NCBI GenBank assembly: GCA_013399895.1
Contig: VXBA01001334.1
Span: forward strand, 478,811 to 542,810
Direction of reading: 5' to 3'
Length of the DNA stretch: 64,000 bases
Origin: Serilophus lunatus
Lineage: Eukaryota > Chordata > Aves > Passeriformes > Eurylaimidae
Made by a program: the position numbers and the translations under genes. The notes under the pieces are model-generated. The model was not told the DNA's origin and searched no databases. It saw only the letters and a list, made by a program, of their open reading frames with translations. Below are positions 23,796 through 36,623 of this stretch, one piece after another. Numbering within the stretch: position 1 is the stretch's first letter; the number at the start of each line of letters is the position of its first letter.

Positions 23796-24474
23796 AGAAA
23801 CTTTTTCAAAGTGAGAGTGATTTCCCACTGGAATGGGCTTCCCAGGGAGGTAGTGAAGTCACTGACTTTGGATGTTTTTAAGGATAAGTTAGATTATGAA
23901 CTTAGTGGCATGGTTTAGATGATTTGGATGGTTTAGGTGGTATAGATGTTAGACTGATGTTGGGTAGGTTGTTAACCTAAGTAAAGGTTGGACTTGATGA
24001 TCTCTATGGTCTTTTCAGACCTTATTAATTCTGTGTAATTCTGTGTAAAAGGCATAGAATGGGCCAAATAACTAAACAAACATGCAGTGTTGGAGCCCAT
24101 TATAACTAATATCCAAGTTATCTAAAAAAGAGCTGGTAAATATGACAAAATATCTCTGAGTTGCCCATGGTCTTCTGGAGTTATGGCTGAACATTGGTGG
24201 GTGCCTAAAATGTCAGTGAGTACCTGCATATGGACACATATGTTGCTCGTCTTTTAGAATTTTAAGTAGACTCATGTCTATTTCTGAAGTTTAGTAAATC
24301 CTGTCTTATATCCCAAGTAATGAAAAATAGGAGTACTAAATGGCTTACAATTTGAAGTTCTTAACATTTAGTTTCCATCAGATACCATGAATCTTTTATT
24401 CAAACCTACACCATGAACATCATTCAAGATACATATGGGGACCTGCATCCCTCTTCTTTTTAGTTCGGAGATCA

Positions 24475-24620
24475 CAAAATCACAGGATGGGTCAAGTTTG
24501 AAGGGAGCAGAGTGAGTCATCTGGTCCAACTTCCTTTCTCAAGGAGGGGCATCCCAGACCACATGGCACAGAATTGTGTTCAGATGATCCTAGAGTGTCT
24601 TCTAACTCGGTGTGTTTTAT
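24475..24620 (-). mobile_element. CR1 LINE 3' end fragment, reverse orientation
   Basis: The order aaatcacaggatggg, then catctggtccaacttcc, then acatggcacagaattgtgtt is the antisense of a CR1 3' end. It is diverged and short, and closely resembles the 60.3-kb copy. Confidence 0.7.
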
Positions 24621-24815
24621 GACTCTATGAAAGCCACAGTGAAGTTCTTGAAGGGTGTAATGAGCTGGAAAAGTGATTTCCATAGGTGTCAAAATCACTC
24701 ACAAAACAAGGAATTGTGGGTGTTCCAACATGTTAATTTTCAAAAATGTCAAATGAGAAAAAGGGGAAGAATTGTTAGACTGTGTTTTACATTGGTTTTT
24801 TTGATCATTCAAAAC

Positions 24816-24978
24816 CACACAAAAAACCCCCAAAAAGCTAATCCCCAAACCAACCAACCAACAAAACAGAAGAACACTGCAAAAAACCAAACAAGCAAAA
24901 TAAACTCGCACAAAAAACCCCAAACCAAACCAAAATAAAGTAAAATAGGGAACCAATGGAAAAAAAAAAAAAAAAAAA
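24816..24978 (-). repeat. A/C-only low-complexity tract
   Basis: Almost no G or T over about 160 bases, with blocks such as ccaaccaaccaac and caaaaaacccc, ending in a run of A. On the minus strand it is a T/G tract. Confidence 0.85.
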
Positions 24979-24979
24979 G

Positions 24980-27900
24980 TATTACAAGAAAGCTTTTTCT
25001 ATGAACATGTGCATGTAGGAGTTATTAAGACTCCAGATTCAAATTTCACATTTTCTTCCCTCTGTAAACTCCAAGCACATAAAGGATGAATCTCCTGATG
25101 TAGTTTAATTTGAAAGTAGATGAAAGACTGGTACAGATCACTCATCTGTGGTGTGGCTGGGACCAACTTCCCTAAGGAACTTATATGTTTAACTTTTTTA
25201 TTTTTTACCTTAATTTTGCATGACATTTTGAAAAGGCACGTCTTCAGTTTGATAGATAACTTTGTGGGCCAAGTGTCTTACTTCAGATATGAACCTAAAC
25301 AATTGTTTTGCCTAAAGGAAAAAAAAATAAAATAAAATATGTAAGCAATTAGTGTTATTCTTTGCTCTCAACTATCCTTGCAAATATATCTCACTTTACA
25401 TGCAAATAGAAGACAGTCGATGATCCTTGCATCAGTGTCAGGTCTGTTTCATAAATCAGACAGCAGGAGGTGGTCCAAAAGTCAAATTATGAGTGCTCTC
25501 CTGGGGTCTTAATGGGTTACCTTTGAATTGGAGCAAGCCCTCATGGGTCCCAGGCTGTTTGAACTCCATAACTGGGTCTTCCACATAAGTAGTTATCAAG
25601 CCAATGGGTCTTCTGGGTTCTTACTTAATATGCTTAGAGGTTTTACTATTAGAATAAATGCCAGTTCTTTTTGTTACTAGATTCCCCAGGCTTTTGGAAT
25701 ACAGTTTTAAGCACTCTAAATGCCACCAGTAGTCATTAGCCCACCTCCCACTCCCTAGTGGAATTCTTAAGTGACAAGAAGCTGGAAAAATACAGATGGC
25801 ATAATTATATATTTTGCAGTTGATTAATCACCACAAAACATTAATCACATTTGGTATAACAATACATAATCAAATTCTTTATAGTAGAAATTAAGTTTCT
25901 TTCTGATAAAGAATGGATTCCTTTAGGATATTGACATGGCTTTTCAGCATCTGTTTTGCACCAATTCCACATCTGCATTTGATTTAATCAGCTTCAGGGC
26001 TCTGCAAAAAAAAATGGCTTTAAGGTTTGTTTCATGTTTCCAAGTGCACGTGTTAATAATACCAGAAGTGCAAATAGAGATATATCTGCTGTGACAAAAT
26101 ACTCTTTGTATGCTACGTTTATTCATTTTCTGCCTCCGATGAATCCTTTCTAAGTTAGTTTGTTGAATGGAACAGGAAATTTCCTTTGAAATAATTCTTG
26201 TTAGTAATACATTGACAGAAGAAAGGTAGTCTAGACAGCACACTAACGAATGAACTCCGGATAGCTTGTTATAAACTGTCAACACCAAGGGCATAAGGAA
26301 TTGTTTTTGGCCCAATGATCAAGGCATGAAGCTCTAGCTGGTCACATCAGATATATTTAATACCCTGCTGTGCTGTTTTTGACTCCACAATCTCCACGCT
26401 TTGTCATATTTGGCTCTCCTGCCAAGGAATAAACTTTAGTGTTGGTTCAAAGTTATGATTTTGCAGCACTGGCCCACAGACTGTTGTACTAAGATATGCT
26501 AAAACTGTTTTCAGCTCTGTCTGCAGATATGGGTGATGGAGGCCACAGCTTTCACTTCCAAAAGTGTGCTTTACCAACCGTGTTATGGAATGGCCAGAGG
26601 CAAGTACATGTTCTATCACCACTGATAAATCTGGGTCACTGTGCAGCAAAGCAGCATAAAACATGTAGACTAGAGGCAGAATAATCAAGCAGAATCTGTA
26701 TTTAATTGGCCACTACTATGGGATACATTCCCCTTAAACATGTAAAGATATCTAAAAGAGACAATACTCAGGATATATCTGTAAGATTAACTCACTCTTT
26801 CACATTGGTATTTTAGTGCAACATGATGTATGCTTTCAGGGAGATTAAATAATCTAGCCACAGAACGCAGGCTAAAGAAACCTTTCTGTTCAGGCATGGG
26901 GTGATGAAGTTTGGATGTGGAAGCTAAACTCAGCTCAAATCCAGTCCAATAAAGGAGTTTGAGCATGTTTCCTCACATTTGTCCAGGAAGTATTCTGATC
27001 CCCAAGACACACTGGAAAGACGATTTCACTCTCTCCCAAACAGTCCGCTTCTTCTTTTGAGAAGACTGTTTGCCTCAAGTGGAGAGAGAGGTTCTTTTTT
27101 CAGATTCAATTTAAAGCTCTTCTTTTTCAACCCACATTACATATTTAAGCGTCCTTCTGTGTCATATGTTAAACCTATAGAGATACATAAGTTGTCTATG
27201 CAGTCACTGGCACTTAGTTCCTCTGAATCACTTTTGTAAGACACATGCTTTCTCTTCTAAGCGTATGGGAGACATCTGTGAGAGACCCAAGCTTAGAAAA
27301 ATGCACTGAGATGAGTGCTCTGGTTGAATATGAAACTACTGCCTTCCACTGGAGTTTTCACAACTGAGACACAAATCATTCTGTAAAAAAACCCAAACAT
27401 GTCAGCAAGATTGCTTTTTTTTAGAATTTAGAGATTATTTATACTGAATAGTACCTAAATCCATGAATTATACCACTTATTTAAATAAGAACATTGTGCA
27501 AGCAAATTGCTAAGGAAAACAGTGAAAAGGCAAATCAATAAGAAGCTGTATCTCACATTCAGTGTATTCAGCTCTTGATTTTAATACCTAAACATTGGAT
27601 TCAGAGTATGCAGAGTATTGTAAAAATATTCATATTTATCATGTTTTTCTAAGGGGCAGCAATGGAGCAAAATAGCATATATATTTGCTTGTAATGCCAT
27701 TTGCTGCTACATGAACATTATTTGTAAATTAACCATGCAGCCTATTAGGCAGAAATAAACAAATAAAAGAAAAACAAACAAACACAAAAAACCCCAACCC
27801 CCTTTAAACTAAACTACATCAACTAGATTTTGAAACAAAGAACTGAGACATGTTTTCTGAACACATAATTTATCTGCTGTTGCTCAAAATTGGGATGTTC

Positions 27901-28300
27901 CTGGCTTCTATGAAACACTTTTAGAGCTATGAAAAGTGGTGCTATAGAAATAAGGTGACTGATGTTTTGCCAATACAAACCTCAAAAGGAGGTTGAAAAA
28001 CACAGCAAGAGTCACTTCTGAAGCTGGAGATAGGGAAGCATTATGTTTTGTTTTGCCCTCTAATATAAACCCCAAAGCATTGTTTCACTAAAACGGGTCT
28101 GCTACCTGAACTGAGTCCAACTCAGTCTCTAAGCACAAACACAGGGATGAAAAACCCGTTCAGCGTGTCACTGTAAAATTCCCATGTTTATTGATGGAAT
28201 GAGCAGAACACAGGGTCTTCACATCCGCAGCTTTTGACTTCTACTTTGTTGCATACAGAGGAGCTGCAGAGCCAGCTGTACATTGCTTATTGGGGAACTG
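24980..28300. other. Intron between M4 and M5; two odd minus-strand ORFs
   Basis: AT-rich intronic sequence. It contains minus-strand open frames at 25944-26315 (123 codons) and 26404-26688 (94 codons) that cannot be placed in the M-gene by phase. They are treated as unexplained in the findings. No CR1 is recognised here. Confidence 0.45.
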
Positions 28301-28308
28301 CTACTTAC

Positions 28309-28338
28309 CCAACATCCTCACTAATAACAGGAGGATTG
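28309..28338 (-). CDS. Short internal coding exon M5 of the minus-strand gene
   Basis: A 30-base exon with a near-consensus donor (TTGG/gtaagt, complement of 28303-28308). Its acceptor region includes the textbook branch point tactaac followed by atctccaattgaag. Phase one-in, two-out reads NPPVISEDV plus a Gly shared with M4. The needed incoming phase (two bases) is exactly what M6 supplies, giving Ser. Exons this short occur by chance, so the call rests on the branch point, the donor and the two-sided phase match. Confidence 0.55.
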
Positions 28339-30189
28339 CTTCAATTGGAGATGTTAGTAGTTAAGGAAAACCATGTCTGACTCCTTAAGGACACTCAAGG
28401 GCACTGCCATGATCAATGGTGGATTGGAAAATTACTTACTTTCTTGGGAAAGCTTTTGTTTTGACTGTCCATGCAAAATTCCTTTGTTACTCTTGCATGC
28501 TTTTGAGCCTTTGAATGCAAGAATTTTATTCCTTAATCATGTTTGCCAATGAGTAAGGAGAATTTCTGGATCATGATTTAATCCTGGATATATCCCACTG
28601 TCCCCAGGAAGCCTTTAATGAGCAGAAGCTGAATATCTGGCTTGGGCTTGAATAGGTAAGGAATCATGATGCTTCTGATAGAGTGGGTTTTTTAAGAATA
28701 ACCATAAAATGTCACATTACCTTTATAAAAGATAGTCTGGAACATGTGCATATTTTCTCAAAGTCTTTCAAATCAATCAATGTAGTTTATTACAAGTCCT
28801 TTAGCATGTAATGTTGATCCTTGTTAAGGCAAATTTTCCTTTCTAGTGCACTTCATGCAAAGTAATTTCACATTAACACTGTTGGACAATCTTTTCACCC
28901 TCAGTTCGAATATTTAAAGCAGGATTAAAAAAAAAATAAAAAATTGAGTAACAAGATAAAGAGAATATCCCTTATGTCAGAAATGGAATAGTTGTTTGTT
29001 TTATCAACATATTCACCAACCAAGTAAGTTATTTACACTTACCAACAACAAAGAGAGATTGCAGCACTCCTAAAATCAAATTTCAAAGCTGAAAAACTTC
29101 AGGCCTACTTCTTTACTGTGTCAGATTTAAAAACAGCACCCTTGTCCTATAATATGTGGCACAACTTTTTGAAGACCAGTTTATCTCAGAGGAAAATTAA
29201 TTACATTTCAGCATGTCATATTCTGGTCAATGTTCTGCAAGACAACCAAAGAGGCTCTGGGAAAGGCAAATGTAGATCTGCCAATAGCATATCACATTCT
29301 AACACAATAAAGTACCTTGCATGCAATGTACAAAGACTGTATCCTAATATGGCTGATTCAATCCCTACTTGATGTTTTTGTTGTCTGGAAGAGTTTAAGG
29401 TACAGATCTTATTATGGAGAAACATAATAACTTACTCAAGAAGACTATAATTGCACCTACACATTTCAGCCTTATTTAAATGAGCAGCAGCAGCATTCAA
29501 ATAGCCAGTAGAAGGTGGTTTTGTATCATTATAATGTGAAGAATTTAGTCTATATCAAATGAACAGTGAGCTTTATGTTGATATAAAACGTGTGACCACA
29601 TATCTCAGATACAATGATCTGGCATAATATTTACTAAATTCAGCTTTAGCCGTATAGGAGCTGATCAGTGAATCTCTTCAACTATCTTGTGATAAAAGGA
29701 ATTACTGCCTGAAGCTGCCAATCTCTTTCCCTGTTGGCTACAGAAGAGTCATAGAGGACTAATGTCAACTGAACATTTGATTTTCAAAAGACTGATTGTA
29801 GGTGAAGAGAGTTGTGTCACAGGAAAGCATTTACAAGGCTGAGGATACCAAACACTTATTAAATGCATTTCCAATGATCATTGGATAATCAAAATAATAA
29901 GAAGGTTATTGGTCAAAATAGGATTTTTTAAAAGCTGTATAGACTTTACATCTGAAAAGATGCTTTTATATCTCAGCATTTAATAAGTGATTAGGACTTC
30001 ATGTTTGTGTTTCTGAATATGTATCATCAGATCTCAGAAACAACTTGTTAACCTAGAGACATCAGAATCCACTCTAAAATAGGGCAAAAAGTAATATATT
30101 TAAAAGAAAATATTTTAATTTAATCATTTAAGTGGGGATGGAGAAAATGCACATGAGACTCTGACTTCAGTTTAAGTGAAGATTTTTAC

Positions 30190-31182
30190 ATTGGAGAGGC
30201 TACAAGCCTGGCTGCTGTGAGAAGCTACTGGAAGCTTCCCCCATGTCTAACAGAGTCAAAGCTCCAGGATGGACCTGCTGCTGGCCAAGGTCAAACCAAT
30301 CAGGAATGACAGTAATGTCTCTGTGATAACATATTCAAGGAAAAAAAAAATGTTACTTTGCAGAGGTATTTGTGTCCAGAGAAGACAGAGTGAGAACAAC
30401 AGTCCTGCAGACACTGAAGTCAGTGCAGAAGGAGGGGCAGGAAGTGCTCCAGGAGCTGGAGCAAAGATTTCCCTGTGGCCCTCGGTGCAGCCCAAGGTGA
30501 GGCAGCGCTGCCCATGCAGCCCATGGAGATCCATGGGGGAGCAGAGATCCACCTGCAGCCCATGGAGGAGCCCATGACAGAGCAGATGGATGCCCGAAAG
30601 AGATAGTGAGCCCAGGAGTGGTTCTTGCTGGAATATCTCTTGGCAAGAATCTGCAGACCCATGGAGAGAGGAACACACAGTAGAACAGATTTCACTGTAG
30701 GACTTGTGACCATGTGGAGACCCATGTTGGAGCAGTCTGTGCCTGAAGAACTGCCATGGAAGGGTGACCCACGTCATAGCACGGGAGACCCATGTCTTCC
30801 ATGGGAGATACTCCACACTGTAGCCCTCTTCTCCCTGAACTGCATCCAGAACAACATGAGATGAACTGACCTTAACACCCATTCACTGTTCCTTGCAGTA
30901 ATGAAGGGGAAGAGGTAGAGCCTGAGAAGAAACGAGGGGCTGGGAGAAGGGTTTTTTAAGATTTATTTTACTTCTCATTATCCTGTTCTCATTTTGTTTG
31001 CAATAAATTAAATTAATATTAAGTTCAGTCTGTTTTGCCTGTGGCTGATCAGTGAGTTACATCTCCCTGTCTTAACCACAGGATCCTTTCACTGTATTCT
31101 CTCTCCTGCATCCAGTTGTGGACAGAAGTGATAAAGTGGCTTTGGTGGGCACCTGGGATCCAGACTGGGTCAACCCACTACA
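30190..31182 (+). mobile_element. ERVL-like avian LTR, 5' end uncertain
   Basis: This resembles a long, GC-richer LTR family common in birds. It has a promoter-like gataacatattcaagg near 30327, a poly(A) signal AATAAA at 31002-31007 followed by ttaaattaat, a downstream gtttgtttgc/tgtttgcctgtgg block, and the end tgggtcaacccactaca at 31166-31182. The U3 part holds imperfect repeats around CCATGGAG and GAGCAG (30500-30790). I find no TG start or target duplication, so the left end may be truncated. No internal retroviral genes are present. Family assignment is from memory of the consensus style, not a search. Confidence 0.72.
31002..31007 (+). terminator. LTR poly(A) signal
   Basis: AATAAA inside the 30.2-31.2 kb LTR, 175 bases before its 3' end. 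Confidence 0.6.
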
Positions 31183-31189
31183 GATGCTC

Positions 31190-34100
31190 ATCCGTGTACT
31201 CCTGGAGTATCTGTAAAAAGTTTTAGGGCTGCACAGATTTACAAAACAAGTCATAACATGTACCTGATTTGGGGAAAATACACAATGGCGATAGAAGGAA
31301 TAGTAAGAAACCTGAAGTGTATTTATACCCTCAGGAGTCCACTCCAGCGTTATCTCTGACATAATAATAGACTAATATAAAATCCTATGCTAATACTCTT
31401 ACTCACATGTCTCAGTTGTTTCACAAGCTAAACTTTCACAGACATTCATAAGAGTTGTACCTCAGCAAGGACCAAGCAAAGGCAGACTCAGCAGCTCAGG
31501 AATAAGTAATTTTAGGCAAGTAGATTGATTAGCTATCTCTATTCTTGTTTAAACACATTCCTGCTACATTGTTGACTGAGAGGATTTGCATATGAAAGCA
31601 GAATGTGCTCCAGTGTTGAGGAAAGGGTGAGTTGCTCACTGTGTATTTATGGAAAATAAACTGTTAAAGAGTGACAACCAGAACTGAAACTTCAGGAGTA
31701 GAAAGACAAGAGAGAGAAGTAGAAAGAAAGAGAGATAGAAATCTAGCAGCTTTTGACAGGTACGCATAAATCTTCCTGAAGGGTAGAGTCACCTGAGGAA
31801 AGAAAATGTGAGAGACCATTAAACCATAAGAGTTTTGTAAGATTCCTGAGGAAAATGTGGAAGTTTGCAAGGTATAGATTGGCACATCCGAATGCAGACT
31901 GAAGATCATCAGGAGAGGTCTTTGTCTCTGAGGTATTTGGCTCAGAGAACCCATGCTAGGAATGTTGCTTCATAAGGTCAGCTAATGGTAAAAGACAAAG
32001 TCATGCTTTCTGGAGTTGCAGAGCAGATGTTTCTCATGACAGACAGTTGTTGCAACCTTAACAAATCTAGCATTATTAAGGAGAAACATTTAAAAGTCCT
32101 ACCTTACAAGAAACTACACTGGGCAATTCTTACTCTCATTATCCAGCCCCAGGTTTCTAGGCCAATATCTTCAGAGGTGCAGGACCCCTGAACTGAATGA
32201 TGAATGAGGCTGGCTATTGTTCATGTGTGTTTGAAGAAGATAAACAGCTTGGTGCCAGTTAACTCCCTTTCCACAGAAGGAACAGAGTAATGTATTGAAA
32301 GGAGAAAAGGGGTTTATTTATTCTTCATCCCTCTTCAGTAGGTGGAATTCTTGACTGAACCCAGTATTTGTCACTGCGTAGCTCTTGGTAGAAAGTGAGA
32401 AACAGTCTTCTCCTCGTTTGAGGGTGTTTTTTTTTTTGTTATCATGAAATGGTATGAAGAAGGATGGAGGGCTGGGACTAAGTGAGATGGCTGTTAGTTG
32501 CCCACTGTCTTGGCTTTCTCACTTACAAAGGCAGTACTGAAATCACTTACACAGTATATGAAGCTCGTCTGAGGACACATATACCTTATTTGTTGCTGCA
32601 TTTTTTAGATGGTGTTCTTGGACAGCGTTCTGAACAGCACTATTTTACCTTTCTTCACAATGTTCACTCCCTGTGTAAATCCACATCAAAATAATCCACT
32701 CCCGTTCTCCACCATGGTGTGTATTTCATGACCAATAATCAGATGCAGCGATATTCACTGGCTGGGAAGACAAGACAAATTCAGCACAGAATGAACAGTT
32801 AAGAAGATATTTAGTTGTAGGATTTGACTTAGGTCTGTGACATTTTTTTTCTTTCCAAAGAAATGAGATCTATGGGGAAAAAAAAAGATCAGATAAATTC
32901 AATTTTCTCTTGTGTTGCTGTGATATCAGACAAGATCATACTAGAAAATCAATAAGGAATTTCAGAAGATGCAATGCTTAGTACATTATTTCCTCTTTAG
33001 TTCACAGTGTCTTTAGATATTCCTTGCTGTGACTAACAGAAAAAATATTATTTCATCTCATGCTCATATATACTTTGTCTCTTGGCCTGCTCTGATCTGT
33101 TAATGGCAATATGAAGCAGTTATGTATACTTGATAACATAAAAAATAAAATCATGTTGTCCTTGCATATGAGAGGAGTTTGCATGTACCGTTGCAGAATT
33201 GAATCACCAAACATCTTTGCAATTCTAGTTTCAGCTTATCTGTACCAGCACGGGAGCTGACAGTACTGGTACTAGACACTTTCTCTCCAAAATACCCCTA
33301 GGAATGAATACAAATAATAAAAATATAATTAAAACTAAACAAACCTTTCCAAAATGCTAAGCTCAACTCAATGCTTTCCTAACTGTCTGCTTGTATGTCT
33401 GTCTTTAGAATTAGCACAGTCTACCTCTAAGAAAGAGCTAATTCCATAAAGAGACATGAATTTCTCACCTCAGGTAATTTTAGGTTAACCAAACCAAAAC
33501 CATCCAAACAAAAAATCAACCCAACCCCAAAAAAAAACAAAACCAAAAAACAAACAAAACTAAAACTCCAACCCCTTCCCACTTCAAGAAAATCAGTCTT
33601 GTTAGCTCACATATTTTAGATTTCTTATTAAGAGTAAGGTGTGTTATACCCTAAAAGTAAATATTTATACACATTGCTCCTTATGAGAACCAAGGGATTA
33701 CTATCTCAGGAGTAAGGTCTACATTTAATTAGATAAGGATTACTCTTAGTATTGGCAAACTGATAGTAGTGGCATTAATGGAACTCTTATGGCTATCACT
33801 AGATACCATAGCTTCAGGGCAAGTGGAGTTTTTATGTAATGTTTAGAGAGAGATGCATAAGAATGGGATCTGAGTGGTTTACTGAAAACCATAAGCATTA
33901 TAAAAAACCCACTTATCCATTGTAATGCAAATGAGCAGCTCTCAGCTGAAGATTTCCTTCTATTTTGGATTTTTTTCTGAAATTCAGAGCTACAGCAGGT
34001 CATGTCACATTGCATTTTTTCTGTAAAGCAGCAACGTGGAAAGGAATCACAAGTATATATACTCTATCTTAAATGTTCAGCAGTTGTAGCATATCCTTTG

Positions 34101-34370
34101 AAAAATCTTTCTTTAAATGCCCAATGTGTTTAATTTATGAGACTGTAACTCTCACACCTCAGGAGGGAATCTCCACTGTGTGACCGACTATTCTTCAGCG
34201 CATTTCTGTCTTGGTTATAAAGAACAGAAGGGAGAGAGAGAAAGACAGTGAAAGAGATGCATAGGAATCAATGAACTAAAAAGGAGGAAGTGCTAGGTAT
34301 CAGTTCCTGATGTAGGAAATACTTCATTAACTCTTTTTTAATAGTAAAATATGCTGATATTTTACATACA
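31190..34370. other. Intron between M5 and M6
   Basis: AT-rich with an A/C-rich tract near 33490-33565. An exon-like segment at 31264-31355 (minus) was rejected on phase. Nothing else is supported. Confidence 0.5.
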
Positions 34371-34378
34371 CCACATAC

Positions 34379-34440
34379 CTGTGGTGGACAGGACACAGCC
34401 ACAGGTCTTCATCTCCAAGTCCAAATAGGTTCCTCTCAAA
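34379..34440 (-). CDS. Internal coding exon M6 of the minus-strand gene
   Basis: The splice sites are strong: acceptor tattgttgtattacag before 34440 and donor CACAG/gtatgt (complement of 34373-34378). In the phase demanded by M7 and M5 the 62 bases read FERNLFGLGDEDLWLCPVHH, with two bases left over that join C of M5 to make Ser. A second frame is also open (starting LRGTYLDLEMK). The choice between them is made by neighbouring phases, not by content. The cluster of acidic and aromatic residues and the Cys-Pro-Val-His-His end are notable, but match no motif I can name. Confidence 0.68.
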
Positions 34441-34449
34441 CTGTAATAC

Positions 34450-36620
34450 AACAATATGGATAGGATGTAAGCTAAATACAGTGGTAACTCAAGTTAAAAA
34501 AAAAGGGTTATTGTTACTCTAGAAATTAACTTTTAGACTCTGTTGACCCCTGGAGCCTTCTGTGCAAGGCTGACCCAAAAAGCACCGTCTGAAAATGCTG
34601 AATAGGATGGTCTGTATAGATGCAGACAGAACAGGTTTATCTAGATTTCAGGTGACTAAAATTGTATAAATAGCTGCCTTAAAGCATCTAAGATCTGTCT
34701 TAAGACCAACAGATGTGATGTAGAAGTTATAAGAGGTCTGTTGTTCTCTGAATTGGTGGCTGGAAGAACCTCAGTACATTTCCTGGTTTCTGAATCCCTC
34801 ATGCCTGGGCATAGGCTGGAATTCTAAGTAAATGGACAAAGAACCTCCTGATTTTGCATATATATGAAGGTAAAAAAGTAAAGCAAAAAACAAACCAAAC
34901 ACAAGTTTCAGTGATTTTGATGTTCATAGTATTAAGACAAATATTAAGTAGCGATTCTGTGAATAAAAAAGCACTTTGTGAAATCAATACTGAAGTCACT
35001 TGCCCATTACTAAGAAAAATGCCTTTCAAGGAGTCAAAACCAAAAGCTTCCAAACTTCATTCTGCAATTTCAAAAGCCACACACACTTCCTTTTAGTATA
35101 ATACTATCAAGCAGATAAATAAAATGCAAAACATTGCTGATTGCTTGATCTGAAAGTTTTAAAACTTTCTTTAGTTCTATCTGAGTCACTGTGAAGAGCC
35201 CTGGCAGGTTTTAGTTTGTAGGAGGTAAATATGAACTCACTGGCCATTTTTCCAAAGCAAAAGTTTTATATCAATAGAGAAAAGAAGAAAGAAAGAAAGA
35301 AACAAACAAAAAAACCACCAAAAAATCAAGTTCAGCAAACTTTTATAGCACAGAAGAGCCACTCAGCATACAGTCATGTATTCTCAGAGTAAATGACATG
35401 TGTTTTTTGCTCTGTTGAGCGATCCATATTTTAAATGTCCCTATATACCATTATCATGCATAAAAACCTGTCACTATTATTCATGTCTTTTCCCCAATAT
35501 CCATATTTTGACATTACCACTGAAAAGATCCAGTGTACTCAGTGGCTTCTTAAAAATAAATAATTGAAAGCTACTGTAAATTATATTAAGTCTCGACATG
35601 GCTGACCCTCTCCTGCCTCAGTCCATTGCTATCTCTCTAAATGTATTCCCTCTTAAATTATATTTTAATTTGGAGGTGCTGAAGTCTTAAGTTTTTTGAC
35701 TCAAATGTAACTTCCTTCCCAATGCATAATTCATTTTCACTTTGTTCTTGGTGCTGCGTGTGCAATCGCATTTTTGGCAGCCAAATGCAGGCTGAAATCA
35801 ACAACTCTGTAAAGGGTGAGAATGAAATCAGAATGGACGGCTTGGCGGAAGAAATATTAAGCATGTCACAATGTTTTGTACTCTATCTTGTGAAATGGAG
35901 ACAAAAACCTCAAACAACTCTTGAGTTTAAAAGGAATGACACTTAAAGTCTGAAAATTATGCACTGCTGATGTCATGCTGTTGTTGCATTTAATTACTTT
36001 TCACATCACATAAGCTGATGGCTTCTGAACGTTTTTATGTCATGAGATTTTTTGATAGAGAACATGCTCTCCCATTTTCCATTTTTTAAACTGAAATAAG
36101 TCAGTCAATCTCTGTGGACTCAGATGAGGGCCATCAGGCTTATCTAATAAAAATGAGTGTCATTAACTTTAGATTACTGACCTTATTTTCTAAAACAAGG
36201 CCCTTGCAAAAGTCTTGAAACTTCCATGAAATTAATATATTATTGGGTCAAAATTTCAAACGTTAAAGGCAAAGTTGTTTTGCTACTGTGTGTTGACTGA
36301 CATTCATGCCTTTCCATTTTTTTTTCTTTTCAACGCGAATAAGTACTACTGGAAACAGACCCATTCAAAAAATAACATCCCCCAGTGTTATAGTTTTCTT
36401 AACATGCAATTATACCTGCAAAACAGCCAAGTAGACAGAAGTGCTGCTGCAACTTGATAGATCAGTGACAGAAACATGTCATATTGGTAAGCATTCATGA
36501 AGTTTTCATATGATTAGGCATGATATGACACCACACAGAACCTTCAACATAGAAAGGTGAAGAGGAAGTTGTGGAAATTCAGAACAACATAGGAAAGTCA
36601 AGAGTACAGAAGGACAAACT
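34450..36620. other. Intron between M6 and M7
   Basis: No supported exon or transposon. A short AAAG/AAAC repeat lies near 35279-35315. Confidence 0.5.
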
Positions 36621-36623
36621 TAC

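Larger units (their letters stand above)
21815..24047 (+). mobile_element. CR1 LINE, 5'-truncated, interrupted by an LTR and an assembly gap
   Basis: This is the largest CR1 in the window. It begins within ORF2 downstream of the endonuclease domain, covers the linker and reverse transcriptase start, has N bases at 22320-22776, then resumes in the ORF2 C-terminal region. It is split by a solo LTR at 23411-23789 and ends with a typical CR1 3' end and a doubled ATTCTGTGTA tail (24027-24046). Uninterrupted long frames on both sides of the gap indicate a relatively young copy. It lies in the intron between M4 and M5. Confidence 0.93.

Noticed and set aside
28440..28508. 69-base protein-like segment (minus) before a gtaagt donor
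   Set aside because: Its phases do not fit between M6 and M5, which join perfectly without it, and the acceptor is weak.
28617..28665. Plus-strand exon-like segment after tatcccactgtccccag
   Set aside because: Its only open frame ends in TAG exactly at the donor, and the incoming phase does not match P3.
29051..29096. Exon-like segment (minus) with gtaagt donor and tttttcag acceptor
   Set aside because: Neither the 46-base nor the 27-base version keeps the frame between M6 and M5.
30256..30882. Long minus-strand frame of 208 codons
   Set aside because: Antisense of the GC-richer ERVL-like LTR; composition artefact with no coding family.
31264..31355. Open segment (minus) reading ITLEWTPEGINTLQVSYYSF
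   Set aside because: It needs one incoming base and leaves none, so it cannot sit between M6 in its chosen phase and M5. Kept only as a possible alternative exon.
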